This document shows positions 36,344 to 50,453 of a stretch of 64,000 nt of DNA, one piece after another; position 1 is the stretch's first letter, and every line of letters starts with the position of its first letter. The DNA comes from Paramecium pentaurelia. Lineage: Eukaryota > Ciliophora > Oligohymenophorea > Peniculida > Parameciidae. Where the stretch lies: NCBI GenBank assembly GCA_905183005.1, contig CAJJDO010000137.1:155315-219314 (forward strand), given 5' to 3'. Position numbers and translations under genes: made by a program. The notes beneath the pieces are model-generated. The model did not search any database and was not told the DNA's origin. It saw nothing but the letters and a program-made list of their open reading frames with translations.

Positions 36344-39300
36344 TCATTCATTATTTAATTGACTTATTTATGAATTTATAGATATCTGATTCTAAATTTC
36401 TTATTGTTTTAATTTATTTCTTCTTAATAAATAGAATGATCCTAATAATATTGCAGATGTTGTCATTATTTTAGTTTCTTTTGATAAAAACATAACTCTT
36501 TTTATTATTAATGTGAATTAAGATTGCGATACCTAATTTGAAGCCTTTATAATACAAGTTTCAACATCATCTAGGTCTTCTAATCTCTAGATTTCAAATC
36601 CTATTTCTCCTATTATGAATTGATTGATCTCTTTAAAATAAAATAAGTAATGTGTAGTATTTAAAGGATATAATTTTAACAAATTATCATCTATTTTTTA
36701 AATATAATCATAAAATTATTTAATCTATCTTAAATCATATAAAAATGATTTTTTATTATTTGAATTAGATAAAATTAGAATATTATTATCATAATATTCA
36801 AAATTTAGCAATTCTTATGATTTTGGATGCCTAATTATCCTTTAAATATCATAGATAGTATCATAAATATTATTCTATTTATTTAAATTTATTGTAATTT
36901 TGCTTATTACTGAAAAACTCAATCCTATTTGTAAGATCTTTATTTCAATTTCATTTTCAATTAGATATGATTCAAGTAATTAGTTTTTAAAATATTCTTG
37001 TAATTAATATATTTCGATATCAATTTGTGTAAAAAGAATACTTTCTATTTTATCTTATTCAATTTTAATAGAATCTTTTATAAGTAAATCAGTACTCTTT
37101 AACTAAAAAATATTGAATAAGAAATAACATTCATCTAGTTTATTTATGATTTTCATTTCTATATATTGATTAGCAGAATTCTCAATAAATAGAATATTAG
37201 ATAAACTAAAATTTATTTCAATTTCAGCTATCTGATTTTGAGTTACTTTTAGTAATTTTTCTGATTAATTTGTTTTTATTAATATCAAACTATTTGATTG
37301 ATAAAATTAAGCTTACTTAAAGTCATCTTTTATAAATCCCTATAATTCTAATTTATCATATTATTAATTCAATTAAGTCCTATTAAAATGTAAAACATCA
37401 GCAAATACTAATTTTTTTATTTCAGAGAAGTATAATACTAAATTATTTCTAAAAATGAAAGCATTTTTAGTAATGATTTCATTATCTTTTAAATTTTTAA
37501 TAGAATAAAATGGCAGAATTTTATATTTATTATAATACCTTAAACTATAGAATAATGTTTATTATTCATCATTAACAGTTTATTCAAATACCATATTTGT
37601 ATAACAAACTTCTTGTTATATTAGACATTCTTCAATTTCTTACTATTATAAAAATGGCCCTACCAATTATAATTTAGGATTATTTCTTAATGATAGTTAA
37701 TCAATAGGACCATAGAACATATCTATATTTTCAATTCTTATCATCTCTTTTTCTTCAACATAAATTATTTGTTCATTTTGTTATGAATTCAACTTTCTAC
37801 AATAATTATTAACTTTTATTTCCAAATATAATTGATCTGGTGGGTTTTCCTCTGTTTAATGTTTAAATAATATTGGTATTTTTTCATTTAAAACTATTTA
37901 TTTCTAACTTTCAACAAGATTCATATATGAAATTGTAATATATTTGACATTAAAAATCTGGATTTCTTAATCTTTATTATAATAATATAGTAGATTATTC
38001 ATTAAATGAAATTTTAATTTACCTATTTTTAAAATCTTTATTAATTTAAGAGGTTAATAAATTTAAAATATAAACAAATAATTTTAATCTTATTGAATCA
38101 ATGCAATTACTAAAAATTCCTTTGAGTTTTAGAATACTATTGGTCTAATTAAATCATAATCCTCTATTTAGTAATTTTCTAATAGTTTTAGAGAATCATC
38201 TAATATATATTATTTGATTATATTATATTTATTGTGTATAGCTATTACACAATATTTATATATAAGTATTTCATTATGTGATAATTTCATAGATTCACCA
38301 GTGTAAATGACACTTATGTCATTAATTTTATATGTATAAATTTAATCTGCTTTTTCTATAACCAATTATTTATTGATTTAATAAATTTAAAATAAAGGAA
38401 ACTAATCAAAATAAAATCTAATCATTTTACTTTAAATTTAATCTTTATTTAATAAATTTAACATATTTTTTAATTTATTTGAAATCTCACATTATCTAGC
38501 ATTTAAAATATCCAAAAAAAGATAATCTTCTTAATTTTCAGTCTATAATATTACATACTATTTAAATTAAAGTATTTCCTAAATTTAAGAATTTATATAA
38601 ATTTAATGTTGTTAATTTAGACCAATTGAATAATAAATAACTTTGGTATTTTATAACTTTTTCTTAATCAAAAGGATTCCATTTTAAAATTGAATTACCT
38701 GGTAGTTTCTAACATCTTTTTCTAATGAGCTTTGGTTATTGCAAAATAAAACTTAGAGAGTATCATTTGAATTAAGAATAGCATAATTTTCTAAGTTTTT
38801 TGATTGATAATACAATAATTCATTTTCTTCTAAATATTATTCAATAACAGGACAAAATTCTTTCAAATATACATTCTATATAATATACTTGATTGTATTT
38901 TAGTATTCTCCAAGATTTAAAAAATCCTAATAATTAGGAAAATTGTAGTTATCTTTTTTAACAATGATTTCCTCTTTTGACTGACATTCATTCTTGAACT
39001 CATAATTTATAATATTAGATTTTGTTTTAATATCCTCATAAACAATTTCATAACATAAAGATGTATAAATTTTTTAATATGATTTTGGTATTTCATATAC
39101 ATATCTTTTAGTAGGTTATAAATAGTTAAACAATTTATTAATTTTATAAAAACTAATCAACTAATTCTACTTATCAATTATATAGATTAAATTATACTAA
39201 TCTATAAAAACTATACTTTAAGGAAAACAAATGATTTCAAATGTTTAATCTCCAAGCCAAAAAATTTATACTTTATTATAGTATTAAAAAAATAAATAAT

Positions 39301-40276
39301 TAAATGCAGAATAAATTTAAATAACCTTTTAATCAATAGATTGTTGAATTTCTTTATATTTTTCATATAATGATTTGTGCTTATCTATAGCTTAAATTAA
39401 TATATAGTATTCTAAATGACATGACTTTGAAAATAAGACTTTATAAAAAATTTGATTATTATTAGTTTCAGAATTTAAAAAATTAAAAGATTCTGTTAAT
39501 CTAAATAAATAAATAGTATGATCTTCAATTAGCACTATTTACTCTCTACAAAATTCTGCTGAATTAAGAATTTATATTTAAGACATTAATTAAGAATTAG
39601 ATAAAACAGATATTATTTTATCTTGATATCTAAGGATTTGCCAATTTTCACATTATATATAGGCTATAAGGTAATTTCCAAAATTAATTCTATGAAACTA
39701 TAAAGATGGACAAAAATAGCCTTTTTCAAAGATATATTCTTAGGATAATTCAATCTTAGTTTAATTTAATAGATTCACAGAATATATGTTTAAATTTTAT
39801 TTTGTATTGCAAAATATTAAGAATTCTAAGTTTTCTTCTAAATAAAATTGATGACATTAATCATCTTTAGATATTTCAATATTTAATCTAATATTTTCTT
39901 CATTTTTTAAATTAGTGTTACCTTCATCATCAATATAAATATTACTAACACAAGAGATGTAATATTGATTTTTAATCTAAATTAATTAACATAACCATTT
40001 CTCTGCATCAAAATCATCATAAAGAGACTCAATAAACTATGTTGATATTATCTTCTCATTTTAATCTAATACAATTTAAATTTACTATTAAATTTAATCA
40101 TCCAGAAAGTTTAATTTCTCTTAAGAGTCTCTTTCAATTAATACATTATCATTATTATTAGCATTCAAAATATCTTAATTTGCCAATATTCTTACTTCAC
40201 ATTAAGACAGCACTATTTTTAAATAAAGTCCAATCAATATTATTGCATTTAATAAAATAGTATGCTATTCAAACAT
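36344..40276 (-). CDS. giant type I membrane protein, unknown
   Basis: A single uninterrupted frame of 1,310 residues, the longest intronless gene after the CHAT/NB-ARC one. It starts with a signal peptide (AIILIGLYLKIVLSQ) and ends with one hydrophobic helix (ITTSAILLGSFYLL-like, about 30 residues from the end) followed by a basic tail. That gives a long lumenal or extracellular part with a short cytosolic end. The 1,250-residue ectodomain is rich in Asn, Ile, Leu, Gln and acidic residues and has beta-like alternation (IQILNS..., FYSLRYYNKY...), perhaps propeller repeats, but no clear motif. Cysteines are sparse, unlike the surface protein at 2343-6784. A sorting-receptor-like role is possible, no more. 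Confidence 0.65.
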
Positions 40277-40523
40277 TAATCTATGATAATATTAATTAAC
40301 ATATAATTTTGACTATTAAAAAATCAAATTTACACATATATTAATATGAATATATATATTCTATAGAATATCATATATAGATAAATATATTTTTAATTAA
40401 TTTAGAATAGTAGATCATCAATTTTTGGTATGTGAATAAAATAAAAGAAAAATAATTTAAAGAAAGTTTATTATGAAAACTCTCTACTTGATATATATTT
40501 ATAAATACACATTATTATATAAA

Positions 40524-42211
40524 TCAAATAAACTTTTTGTAGTTTAATGTTTGATAAGAAGTTTAAAGAAATCGAAGATTTTCTTAAGGTATTGGTTACT
40601 CTAAATCTGTTTATGATATATTATCATCAGATTACTCAATTTTAATTTGATATATGTTTCTAAGTGATGGTTTAAAAGATGATGATTTAAAAAACATTCC
40701 TTTCTTATCTAAGCTCTAACTCTTATATCTTCTATTCCTTTATTGTTTTGATGGTTTTTATTCGGAGATTTAACTATGGTTGTCAGTGAATGAATTTTGA
40801 CTATTTTAATAAAATGATTTTAAAGTGTTTTTAGATTACAAATGATTAAAGCTTAAACCTACAGAGCCATCAACTACAGATTGTGTAGAAGCCATATTAT
40901 GTGTAGGGGATAAGATTTAAGAAATAGTTAGTTGATTTAAGAGATCTTACAAATTAATTCTGTTTTCTGGTTATTTTTAAAGCATAGCTTTTAAAAGATA
41001 CATAGTCTTTTAGCTAATATTAGGGAATCTTAATTCTGAAAAGTCAATCTAACATTCTTTATTTAACTTAAGTAAGGCATCATATGAATTAGATCTGAAT
41101 GGAGCCTTACCTGATAATATTGAATAATATATGACTCCTAAACTAAAAATATCCCCTACTTCTTAATACGGTTATTTCATAAACACTTCTGGTGCAATAT
41201 AACCAGCTGTTCCTTAACCATTTACAAGTCTTTCTCTACATATTTTTTCTGCAAATCCAAAATCTATTAATTTCAACTAATCTTTATCTATAAGAACATT
41301 CTCTAATTTGATGTCTCTATGAACATATCCTAGACTTAATCAATAAAGAAATTTAAATACTTATGAACTTATTACAAGCCTAATGCTAATTTGAGTAAGA
41401 TCTGAGTAGACTCTAGTTCTGTTAGCCGTTTTCTATCTTTTAAATATTGATAGAGGGAACCTCCTTTAATGTATTCTGTTACTAAAACTAAAAATGAATA
41501 GAATATAATTAATACTTAGTAATTCATCCATTTAAATGATTTCACATAGTTTAAGTACATAAGGATAATTGATTCTTTTTAATACATAACACTCGCTTCG
41601 AATGAAATGATAAAATTTTTTAAGGTCTTTTTTAGATAATAATTCGTTTTTATTATAAACTTTACCAGCATAATTGAAGGGTTGATTTGGGAGTCTGATA
41701 TTTGGTGTAAGAGTATACACTTTTGAGAATCCACCTTTTCCTATAATATCTTATAATGTATAGAGTTCATCTAAATTTTAAACAAAACAAAATTAACACA
41801 AATATTTCAGGAATTGAAAGGTATACTAACTAAAATTAGTAATACAATTATATAATACTAATCTTAATTCCATATATATATAAATATATCTTTAGTTCTC
41901 TTGATTCTTATAACCTTAACAGCGTCTGTTTTTTTGTTTGAAATCTTTAGATCAATCAATTTTAAGCTAATATCTTCATTCAATTAAACATATCCCTTCA
42001 CTTTATTATTTTTCTTATAAAATAACACTCCTTCTTCACTTAATATAAATTCATATTCGGTAGGTTTGTTACTTTTCCAACTAATTCTTTTCATTAGTTG
42101 CTAATATGAGATTGTTTATTTAGCAAAATTGATAGATTTCTTATTCCAAAACGTTTTGATCTCATCTTTCTCTGTAAAAATAGGCCAATATTACTATTGT
42201 TTTTCAGACAT
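40524..42211 (-). CDS. PH-like domain Ser/Thr protein kinase
   Basis: 534 residues after three introns (29 nt near 41836-41864, 28 nt near 41490-41517, 26 nt at 41335-41360, the last ending AAG). Residues ~25-125 look like a PH-type fold: EYEFILSEEGVLFYKKN, KGYVQLNEDISLKLIDL, and FIYIWNQDYQYTFQFLKYL as the C-terminal helix. The kinase follows from ~150: IGKGGFSKVYTL, VLVTEYIKGGSLYQYL, GYVHRDIKLENVLI, LKLIDFGFAEKI, GTAGYIAPEVF and GDIFSLGVIYYSI. All catalytic residues are present. PH-plus-kinase proteins are a common ciliate architecture. The C-terminal 130 residues are polar and unstructured. A start at 41873 would omit the PH part, but the longer frame joins cleanly through the 29-nt intron. 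Confidence 0.8.
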
Positions 42212-42262
42212 TAAAGATAATTTTATAAATAAATCATACTTTGATATATAAATATTTCAAAT

Positions 42263-43625
42263 TCATATTCTACCTAATCCGTAATATAAAAATCCAAGAG
42301 ACTTCATTATATCCCCTTATAATAAATTCCTACCATCAAAACAATAAGAAGGTTTGGCCATTTAATCATAAGCTTGAGCATAATCTATTTTTGTAAACCT
42401 ATCATAATAATCTTATCATTTTTACTCTTCCCATTCTGTTAATATCACTATAGCAGATGCCCCTTAAAATATACCATCCAAATTTTAATATTATTCCAAC
42501 TTATCTATTTTACCTTAGGGATCATAAATTCTCAATATTGCCTATTCTTCTTATAATTTTTGAATAATCATCAAAGAAGCACTTTCTCTTGTATCATTGG
42601 TGTTAGCTTTAAATGTTACTCCCAAAATAACAATAATTTTATTTCTTAGACTATTAAACATAGATGTAATTATAAGATTATAAAATCTTTGCTTTTAAAA
42701 TTCATTTAGTAAATACACTTATCTCCAATATTGTGCTACTTCATCCAATTATAGTGATTCACATAAATAAATTAAACATAAGAGATCTTTCTTTAAACAT
42801 GATCCACCAAATCCAACTGATGTCTTCAAAAATTTATTACCAATTCTACTATCGCTCCCTACGCATTAAGAAACTAATAAATTAAGAGAGTCTGATCAAA
42901 TTACTTTCATTAACATCAGCACCAATTTTATCACAAATTATAGATATACTATTGATTGAAGAAACTCTTTGAGCAAGGAAAGAATTTGCAACAATTTTAC
43001 TTAATTCAGCTGAGTATATATTAGTGAATATGATTTTCTCCTTTGGTACCCATTATTCATACAATGATGCCAATTACTAAGCGTATTCAATAGCCCCACC
43101 AATAATGACTCTGTCTGGATTAAGAAGATCTTGGATAGCAGTGCCTTCAGCTAAGAATTCAGGATTAGATAGAACACAAATATTCTTATCCTTTAGAACA
43201 GCATTTATATAATCACAAGTTTTAATTGGAACAGTTGATTTTTCTACTAATATTAACTTTTTAGTTAAAGGGTATTTTTTAATCTCTTATAGACAACTAT
43301 CTATGTATGATATATCCAATGATGATTCAGCTCCAAGTCCATACTTTTTACTTGGAGTATTGACAGCTAAAAAGGCGATGTCACAATCCTTTAAAGCAAT
43401 ATCAATATCACATGTGAATATTAAATTGTTATCCAATGTTTAATTTATATATTCATCTAAATTTTTCTCATATACTGGATATTGCTTGTTATTCCATTTG
43501 TTAATTTATTATTCATTTATGTCATAAACAACGAATGTTTGTTTTGGACATTTAGAGGCCATCACAGCCATTGTTGGTCCTCCCACATAACCTGCTCCAA
43601 AACAACAGACTTTATTTATTTACAT
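42263..43625 (-). CDS. UGDH: UDP-glucose 6-dehydrogenase
   Basis: 443 residues after one 31-nt intron near 42865-42895; the remaining length divides by three. Rossmann start KVCCFGAGYVGGPTM (residues 5-19), SSLDISYIDSCL, LVEKSTVPIKT, VLSNPEFLAEGTAIQDLL, and the catalytic Cys in SVGFGGSCFKKDL. The C-terminal domain has VTFKANTNDTRESASL and AIVILTEWEE. The enzyme oxidises UDP-glucose to UDP-glucuronate with two NAD+, feeding glycan synthesis in the cytosol. All family landmarks are intact and the length is normal. It lies 51 nt from the PH-kinase start and 47 nt from the kelch gene stop, on the same strand. Confidence 0.93.
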
Positions 43626-43672
43626 ATGTTTGAAATGTATATTTACTATAAATAAAAATGTATAAATTAGAT

Positions 43673-45157
43673 TCAATTATGTTTACGAATAGTTTTAAAT
43701 TTAATTTATATTTAAATAGGATTATACATTAAAAATCCATTTTAGCTTAAACCTCCAAATATAAATAACTTATCTTCATTATAAACACTACAATGTTCAT
43801 ATCTAAATGGATATTCCAAATACCCTTGTAATTATACTTTCTACCAAGTATAATTCTTTAAAAATAACAAATGCAAATCTCCAAAACATTCCATTTCATT
43901 TGTTCCACCAAATAATAATAATGCACTTATCTTTTCATCATAATTCATACTATGAGATCTTCTACCAGATGGTCTCTAACCTAAAGTCTCCACAATCTAT
44001 AATACTGATGGATAAGTATCAATAATTAATTGATATAACTCATTATATAGATTGTCTTCACTATCCTTCCCTCCAAAAATATAAATGCCTTCTTTTGTAA
44101 ACAATTAATCAACTTATTCTTCCTTTTTTGTATTTGAAGAGAAATCATAATTCATTCTTAAATATGGATTACCTACTAAAGTTGCACTATGATAGGCTAT
44201 TCCTAATTAAAAAGGATGATCATTTTAAATAACTTATTTCTAATAAAACTTTGGATAAAATTGAGTACAATTCATATTAATCAAATTTATCATCTAAAAA
44301 TCATTATAAAATTTCGTATTTAATTCACTATCATCTAGTCCACCAATAATAATAAGATGATTATGACTATAAATTCCACTATGATTTCTACGACAACCAA
44401 TTTAAGTTTGATATTATTGCCATTCTAATCTATCATCTTCTAAACTTATCTTAGTTACCATATTAGTTGTCCTTCTACTATTTGTATTCTTCTCTCCACC
44501 AAAAGCATAAATTGTTTTATTTTCATCAATATTTAAACTAAAATAACAACCTAATCTCAAATTTGGATTTAGAATCTATCTTAATTTCAATTATTCTATT
44601 TATGATTAACAAAATTCTTGTTTCCTTTTCCATTAACCATTCAATAATGAAATTGCATGAATTTCAATATTCTCTCTATGAGAATGTCCTCCAAATACTA
44701 ATCCATAATGATCATACTTCACTACTCTACTACCTTATCTTGACACTGGAATAGTATATTATTATTCATTTTAAACAGGAAGTATTACTTATCCCTTAAT
44801 TATTGTATTATCTGTATTTGATAAAATATGTTTGATGCAATCATAAGCTATAGTGTCTTAAATTTTTTACTATAACGTAAAATGATTGGTTATCATTCTT
44901 TACTTGATATTTAATGCCCTATAGGGTTCCTTTAGAATCTTTAAAGATAATTGTTCATATTTAGTTTTCTGTTATAATTACATAGAAGCTGTGTAATTAG
45001 CCATTTGCATTTTGTTCTATATTAATTAAGGTAACTCAGAATTTAAAGTCTTTCTCTTTTATAAATTATCCATGGAGACATCTATACGAGATTTCAAGAT
45101 ATTAATTGGATCTCTATTTTATAAGGAATATATTCTTCTTCTTTCTCTTTAATTCAT
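43673..45157 (-). CDS. kelch-repeat protein
   Basis: 494 residues, no introns. After a helical N-terminus (~1-130) there are about five or six kelch-type blades with GG pairs preceded by hydrophobics: YGLVFGGHSH, KTIYAFGGEKN, HLIIIGGLDD, GIYIFGGKDS, ALLLFGGTNE and LFIFGGLSQ. These are separated by the typical aromatic/Trp positions (LEWQQY, YTWQKV). Kelch blades form a beta-propeller for protein binding. No BTB, F-box or catalytic domain is seen, so it is likely an adaptor. The ATG at 45157 was preferred over 45073 because the frame between them is open and basic. Confidence 0.82.
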
Positions 45158-45322
45158 TCTCTATATTTTATATAATTAATTATATAATACTCATATTGTT
45201 AATATATTTAATGAAAATTAAAATGGTTAGAAAGTTGTTGATAAAATTAAGTTATTAAGGAATAAGTTTATAAGATATATCTTAATTAATAATGAAAAAC
45301 TATTTATTTACATATAATTGTT

Positions 45323-48300
45323 TCATATGATTTAACGAGGTTTTCTTCTACCAGTTGTCATAACCTAATAATAAATATGATCTTTTACTTTTCTTGCACT
45401 TTCACTATTATCAATTCTCATATATTTTAAATAATTGTTTAATTTTTATTGAGTAGAATTATCCAGGTTTTGTTTAATTAATTCAATAATTTATGGATTT
45501 CTAAAATATTAGAAATATAAATTTTACTAAGTTTTAAAACCCAATATTGTATTTCTGAAAACTGTGAATTCATCAATATTTTATAAATCACTTTTAAATT
45601 ATTCAATTTATTATTTAGCTTATTGTCTTTCTTCTTCTTCTAAAATATCATCTTCTTCATCATCATCCATCATATCATCACTAAATAATTGATAAATAAA
45701 TTACTCAAAATCATCTTTTTCTGGTTTCTCTTCATTTTCTTAACTTTCCAAATTCTTAATTATTTTTAAAATCAAATCAATATTTAATAATTCAGGTTAT
45801 TATTAAATTAATTTACATATTGTAATAATGAACAATTTAATATCATAACCTGGATGATATTAAGTGTTCAATACTTTTTAATATACATTTTGAAAATGAT
45901 TACCCAATATCTAATATGATAATTATGGAATAAAATAAAAAGCAACCAAAAATATGGCTGTAATTCTAGATCTAATAATTCCAGTAACATTCTCTTTTGC
46001 AATTAATTAAAGTACTTATTAAAATACTTAAGCTAATAATGTTTAATTGATATCATTCTATAGAACTTAAATTCCTAATTAGATTAGAAGTGCTCCTTCT
46101 GCAAGATCAATATCTTCAAAGGCTTCTTCTTACATTAATGTTTAAAGAGACAATTTAAAGTAAGTATGTTATGCTTATTCTTATAAAAAATAATTCCTTC
46201 CATAATAAATATACATATTTAAAGTTTCATATAAATAGCCTAATCTTCCAGATTGTTTTTTTATGATTTAAGAAAAATATGGCAAGATTTATCTTTGAAA
46301 TTAGGATACAGATTAGAGTTTTTAGATAACAGAAGAAATAAATAATACCAATTCATCATCAAAATTCATTCTGTTTTCTTCAATTAAAAGTGATTCATAT
46401 ATTGGTTACATAGCTTATTCAATTATGAGAAGGAGAGGTGAGAATTCATTAATAGTTGGTAATAATCTAATTACATTCCAACATCTATTTAAATGAATGT
46501 ATCTATTTGAATCATTATTTTTTTTAATAAATATTTCCTCTTGAATTATTCTTTTGACTAATATTTATACTAAACTTATAATGTAATTTTCATTATTAAC
46601 AAAGATTTAAGGAAATTTCTTGAGTAGATTTCCAATCATTTCAAAATGTTTTTCATAAGTACTGAATTCCAAACCATTAATTAAAGATGGAAAAACATTA
46701 ACTACTAAATTTCCAGTTTTATGTTTCAATTCATCATCTTCAAAGATATCTTTTAATGCATCAATAGATTAATATAATACAACAGGTTCTTATGGTTTAG
46801 CATATGTTATCAATAATTATATATAATTTAACATAGTCTAAAATTAAGTTTCTACTTTAAATAAATTATCACAATAATAACCAAAAAATAAAGCAAATCT
46901 AACTTTGATTATTTATTCTGTAGTATTAGTAAAAAATTATAAATTTTATTATAATAATTATTCCATCAATTATATAATATCTTATCTTCTTTATACTAAA
47001 TAGCTGATAATAGTCAAAATCATCAAACTACTTTCTATTCTATCTACAGGAGTAAATTCTTAGAATAATTTTTTATTAGATATCTTTTATATATCTGCCA
47101 ATATGATTTGCTATTATTATTTATTTAATTAAGATTGAGATAATTCTAAAATTGCAGAAGATATAATAATAATTGCCATTTAAGCTAAGAAAGATGTTGA
47201 TCCATCTATATGATCACATAAAGTTTCAAGTAAAGTTGTTGCTGCTGTTTTTGGTAAATCTGATTCTTGTTTATCAACAACATCTAATGCAATATTAACA
47301 AATTCTTCTGGTTAATCTTTCATTATTTAATATTCAGTTTTAGTAGTAATTAAAAAAGGATAGATTATATCTGTTATCAATGGATTCTTGGAATCTTGAA
47401 ATTAAGGATATAATTCAGCTTATCCACCTAAATGTGCCAATAATCTAAGTATACTACTCAAAATACTAGGTAAAAATTGTTTCCTAATTATAGTTTTAGA
47501 AATTACTATAAAATATCTGAAATTCTTGCTTATCTTGTGTATGCAAATATAGAATAAAGTAATAATTAAGTTAAATTGGATTGTTGATTATAGAATACAC
47601 TATTCTTTTATTCATGTTTGCTTTTACTTAATAAAGAATTGATTAATATTTATAGACATTTTAATCCATACATTTTTATTTCATTTATTCTGTTATCAAA
47701 TTATTCATTATTTGTGCATGAAATTATACAACTTTAAAGTATATTATTTTAAGGAGAGTATTTAAATATAGCAAATAATGTTATTTAAAATGATGTTAAT
47801 TTAAACATTACATTTTAAAGTGGAATTAATGATTCTTTATTATGAGCCTTTTATTTGAATAATTTCTCACAAAATTCCAATACTATCTATGCATAATATC
47901 TTATTGTTGTTATATATTCTTCAGATAAATCTCCTGATTATTCATCTAATCTCTTAAATATTGGATATATTAAATCAAAGAAATCTCTTATCCAATCTAA
48001 TCCTTAATTTATTACTAAATTATATGATGATAATTCTAAAGAATCAATCAATGTTTTGAAGAAAAATAATCCTGATTGTATTTCCCATAATTAATCACTC
48101 TTCACCAATTATTTCATTTTATTTTCTATATCTGGTTTAATTGCTAATCATTTATATTCATAAATCCTTTACTTTTTTTTATTTTAATCAATAAACTCAT
48201 TGATTTCTATAATAATTACTTGCATTTTAATGAAGTCTATTAAGAAGTTATCACATCAAAAACCAATTATGCATGTTCCAATTATATTTCAACTAAATTA

Positions 48301-48559
48301 ATTAGTGCAAAATATCATACCATTACTTGATAACATCTTTAACACTGCTGAATTCAGTAAACTGGCTGCCTAACTTTGCACTTTAATATTTAATTTATTA
48401 TTTACTATTATCTTAACTCTTAGCAATCTATGCAATAGATTAGAAATTTTAGATATTCTCAATTACCACACTCATCAACTAAAATTCAGCATTTTGTCGA
48501 ATTGTATTTTCTGTACTTGTATAAGCCAATACTAATAACTTATATAGTTCTTAAGCCAT
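45323..48559 (-). CDS. importin / karyopherin-beta family protein
   Basis: 1,043 residues after four introns (25 nt at 48381-48405 ending AAG, then 28, 29 and 23 nt); the total divides exactly. The N-terminus ENTIRQNAEFQLMSVVIENI fits the importin-beta N-terminal (IBN_N) region. The body is a HEAT-type helical solenoid throughout (for example QRRQDIIQLMEQL, LLQNLQF..., SVIQKLQSVSQF). Near residue 950 is a very acidic stretch, SDDMMDDDEEDDILEEEE, like the acidic loops of importin-7/8-type receptors. These carry cargo through nuclear pores under Ran control; which cargo is unknown. A ciliate with two nuclear types may use specific importins, but nothing here shows which nucleus. Confidence 0.75.
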
Positions 48560-49085
48560 TCCCAATAATTTAAATAATTTAAATAATCTAATTATTCTTA
48601 ATTATGAAGGCAATTATATTATTTAAATTATTTGTATTATTGATTCTTCATCAAATTATATCTTGAAAAATGTGTTCCAAAATTATTGTTAAGATGCATC
48701 TATATATATATATTATATTCATTAGTTTATATTTAACAATAAAAACAATCATACTTATTAAATATTTAAGATATTATTCAAATTGACATAATCAATTGTA
48801 TATATAACTAAAAATCTATTATCAGAATATGAATCTATATATCTTTTAGTAATATGATGGTTTTATCTTTACAAATTTGTTAAATTTCCAATCTCTTTAT
48901 ATTAAAAACTAACCTAAATTATAATATATAGCTTATCAATTATTATATCTAAACACAAAGACTGAATATAAAAAATGTAAAAATCAATACTATAATTTAA
49001 TAAACATAAAAGAATCACAGAAAAATGTCTTTCAGAATGTAATTTTATGAACAGAAATAATATGTTATATAGTTTATTGATAAAA
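48560..49085. other. intergenic, nothing certain
   Basis: 526 nt between two - strand genes, rich in TATATA runs (near 48700 and 48930). In the frame upstream of the importin ATG the codons stay open for a few dozen positions but no ATG or motif appears, so an extra exon cannot be supported. Confidence 0.4.
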
Positions 49086-50446
49086 TCAAATTTATTTTAT
49101 TTATTTATTTAAATACCACATTTGAATGGGTTACATGTACAAATTTCTATAGGTTTCTGAGTATCTGAAGCAATAAAGCAAATGTATAATCCATCCAGCA
49201 CATAACAGCCAATAATAATTTACATAATTGGCCATTATCAAATTTATTGAAAATGCCAATCTAACTCCTAATTGACTGATACTATTAAGAATTGTCAATG
49301 TTGTAGCTTCAACTCCAGGAGTAGTAATTTTCATTTAAAAGTTACCCTTAATTTTATATAAATGTCAATTATACTCTAACAATGTATGTAATGTTAAATA
49401 AAATCCACCAACACATATTTGAAAAGAATATGGCAATATAACTGTATGGACCATCTAATTCAAATTTATCAATTAACAATAATGTTATAATTGCAAAAAA
49501 TGTTGAAATTAATCTCAAATATTAAATATTTCCATAATATCTATATATATATATTACATTATTATACTTAAAATCATATTTATAAAAGTATTAGTGATAT
49601 ATTAATCCAGTTGCTATTTTCAATGGCAATATAATTGTATCTATAAATGAAATGTAAGTTTTATTGATATTGAATTGTACTAATTTTAATCTAAATGTTG
49701 CATCCAAAGATGACAATGCAGTTCTAATCTATCTCATTATATATATACCTTTCAAAAAAGATCAATAATGAAAATGTAATCATGTTTTCATTTTTAAAAA
49801 ATGATTTTATCACACTTTTTAAATCTTAAAAGTTTGTTGTCCTTTTGTATTATTCCTCCTATTCAAATAGATATAAATATAAGATAATAGTCAATATTAA
49901 ACCTAATATTGATAAAATCATAAAAAATGTTTCAAGTGAGCAATGCTAAGATGAATACAAGGCAATAAATAAAAAGTTTCCAAGAAATGAATTTCCAATA
50001 GTAAAACCAATATTTTATAATAATGCAGCACTTTCTCCTTATTATTTACATAAATCAGTTGCCAATCCATCAATTGCAATATCTTGAATTCCTAAAAACA
50101 AACACAAAATGAATCCAAATATCCATAAAATATGATAATTTGTTAAAATGTCAATTCTGGATAAATACAAAAGTATTACTGATAATAATAAATTTATTGG
50201 TAAAATATAACTATGCTTTATAAATTTGAATAATTACCTTTTCCTTTTGCCTAGGAATTAAAATTGATACAAATCAATAATTGGTGCAAACAAAAACTTA
50301 AAATAAAATGGATAGCTGATTAATGAATACATACCTTATTATTCAAATGTACATCCCTTTTCTGCTAATAAAATTGGGATTATGATTGTAAATAATGATA
50401 ATATGGTACTTTAATATATATAAAGCAATATTAATAAATAATTCAT
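49086..50446 (-). CDS. acetyl-CoA transporter family (SLC33A1-like) membrane protein
   Basis: 435 residues after two introns (25 nt near 49740 and 28 nt at 49347-49374 ending AAG). Multi-pass MFS-type protein. The first half has ISYPFYFKFLFAPIIDLYQF (compare YPFSLKLLWAPIVD), LFLGIQDIAIDGLATDL (compare ATQDIAVDGWA) and ALLQNIGFTIGNSFLGNFLF (compare NSVGQTAGYFLGNVLF), all landmarks of SLC33A1/AT-1. The second half has TTPGVEATTLTILNSISQLG. The family imports acetyl-CoA into the ER lumen for protein and glycan acetylation. Two further in-frame ATGs at 50473-50476 would overlap the upstream PIG-S-like gene; the start at 50446 avoids this by 7 nt. Confidence 0.78.
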
Positions 50447-50453
50447 TTTATTA

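Noticed and set aside
41871..41873. Start of the PH-kinase inside the TATA-like run
   Set aside because: A longer frame joins through a 29-nt intron and adds a convincing PH-like domain, so 42211 is preferred.
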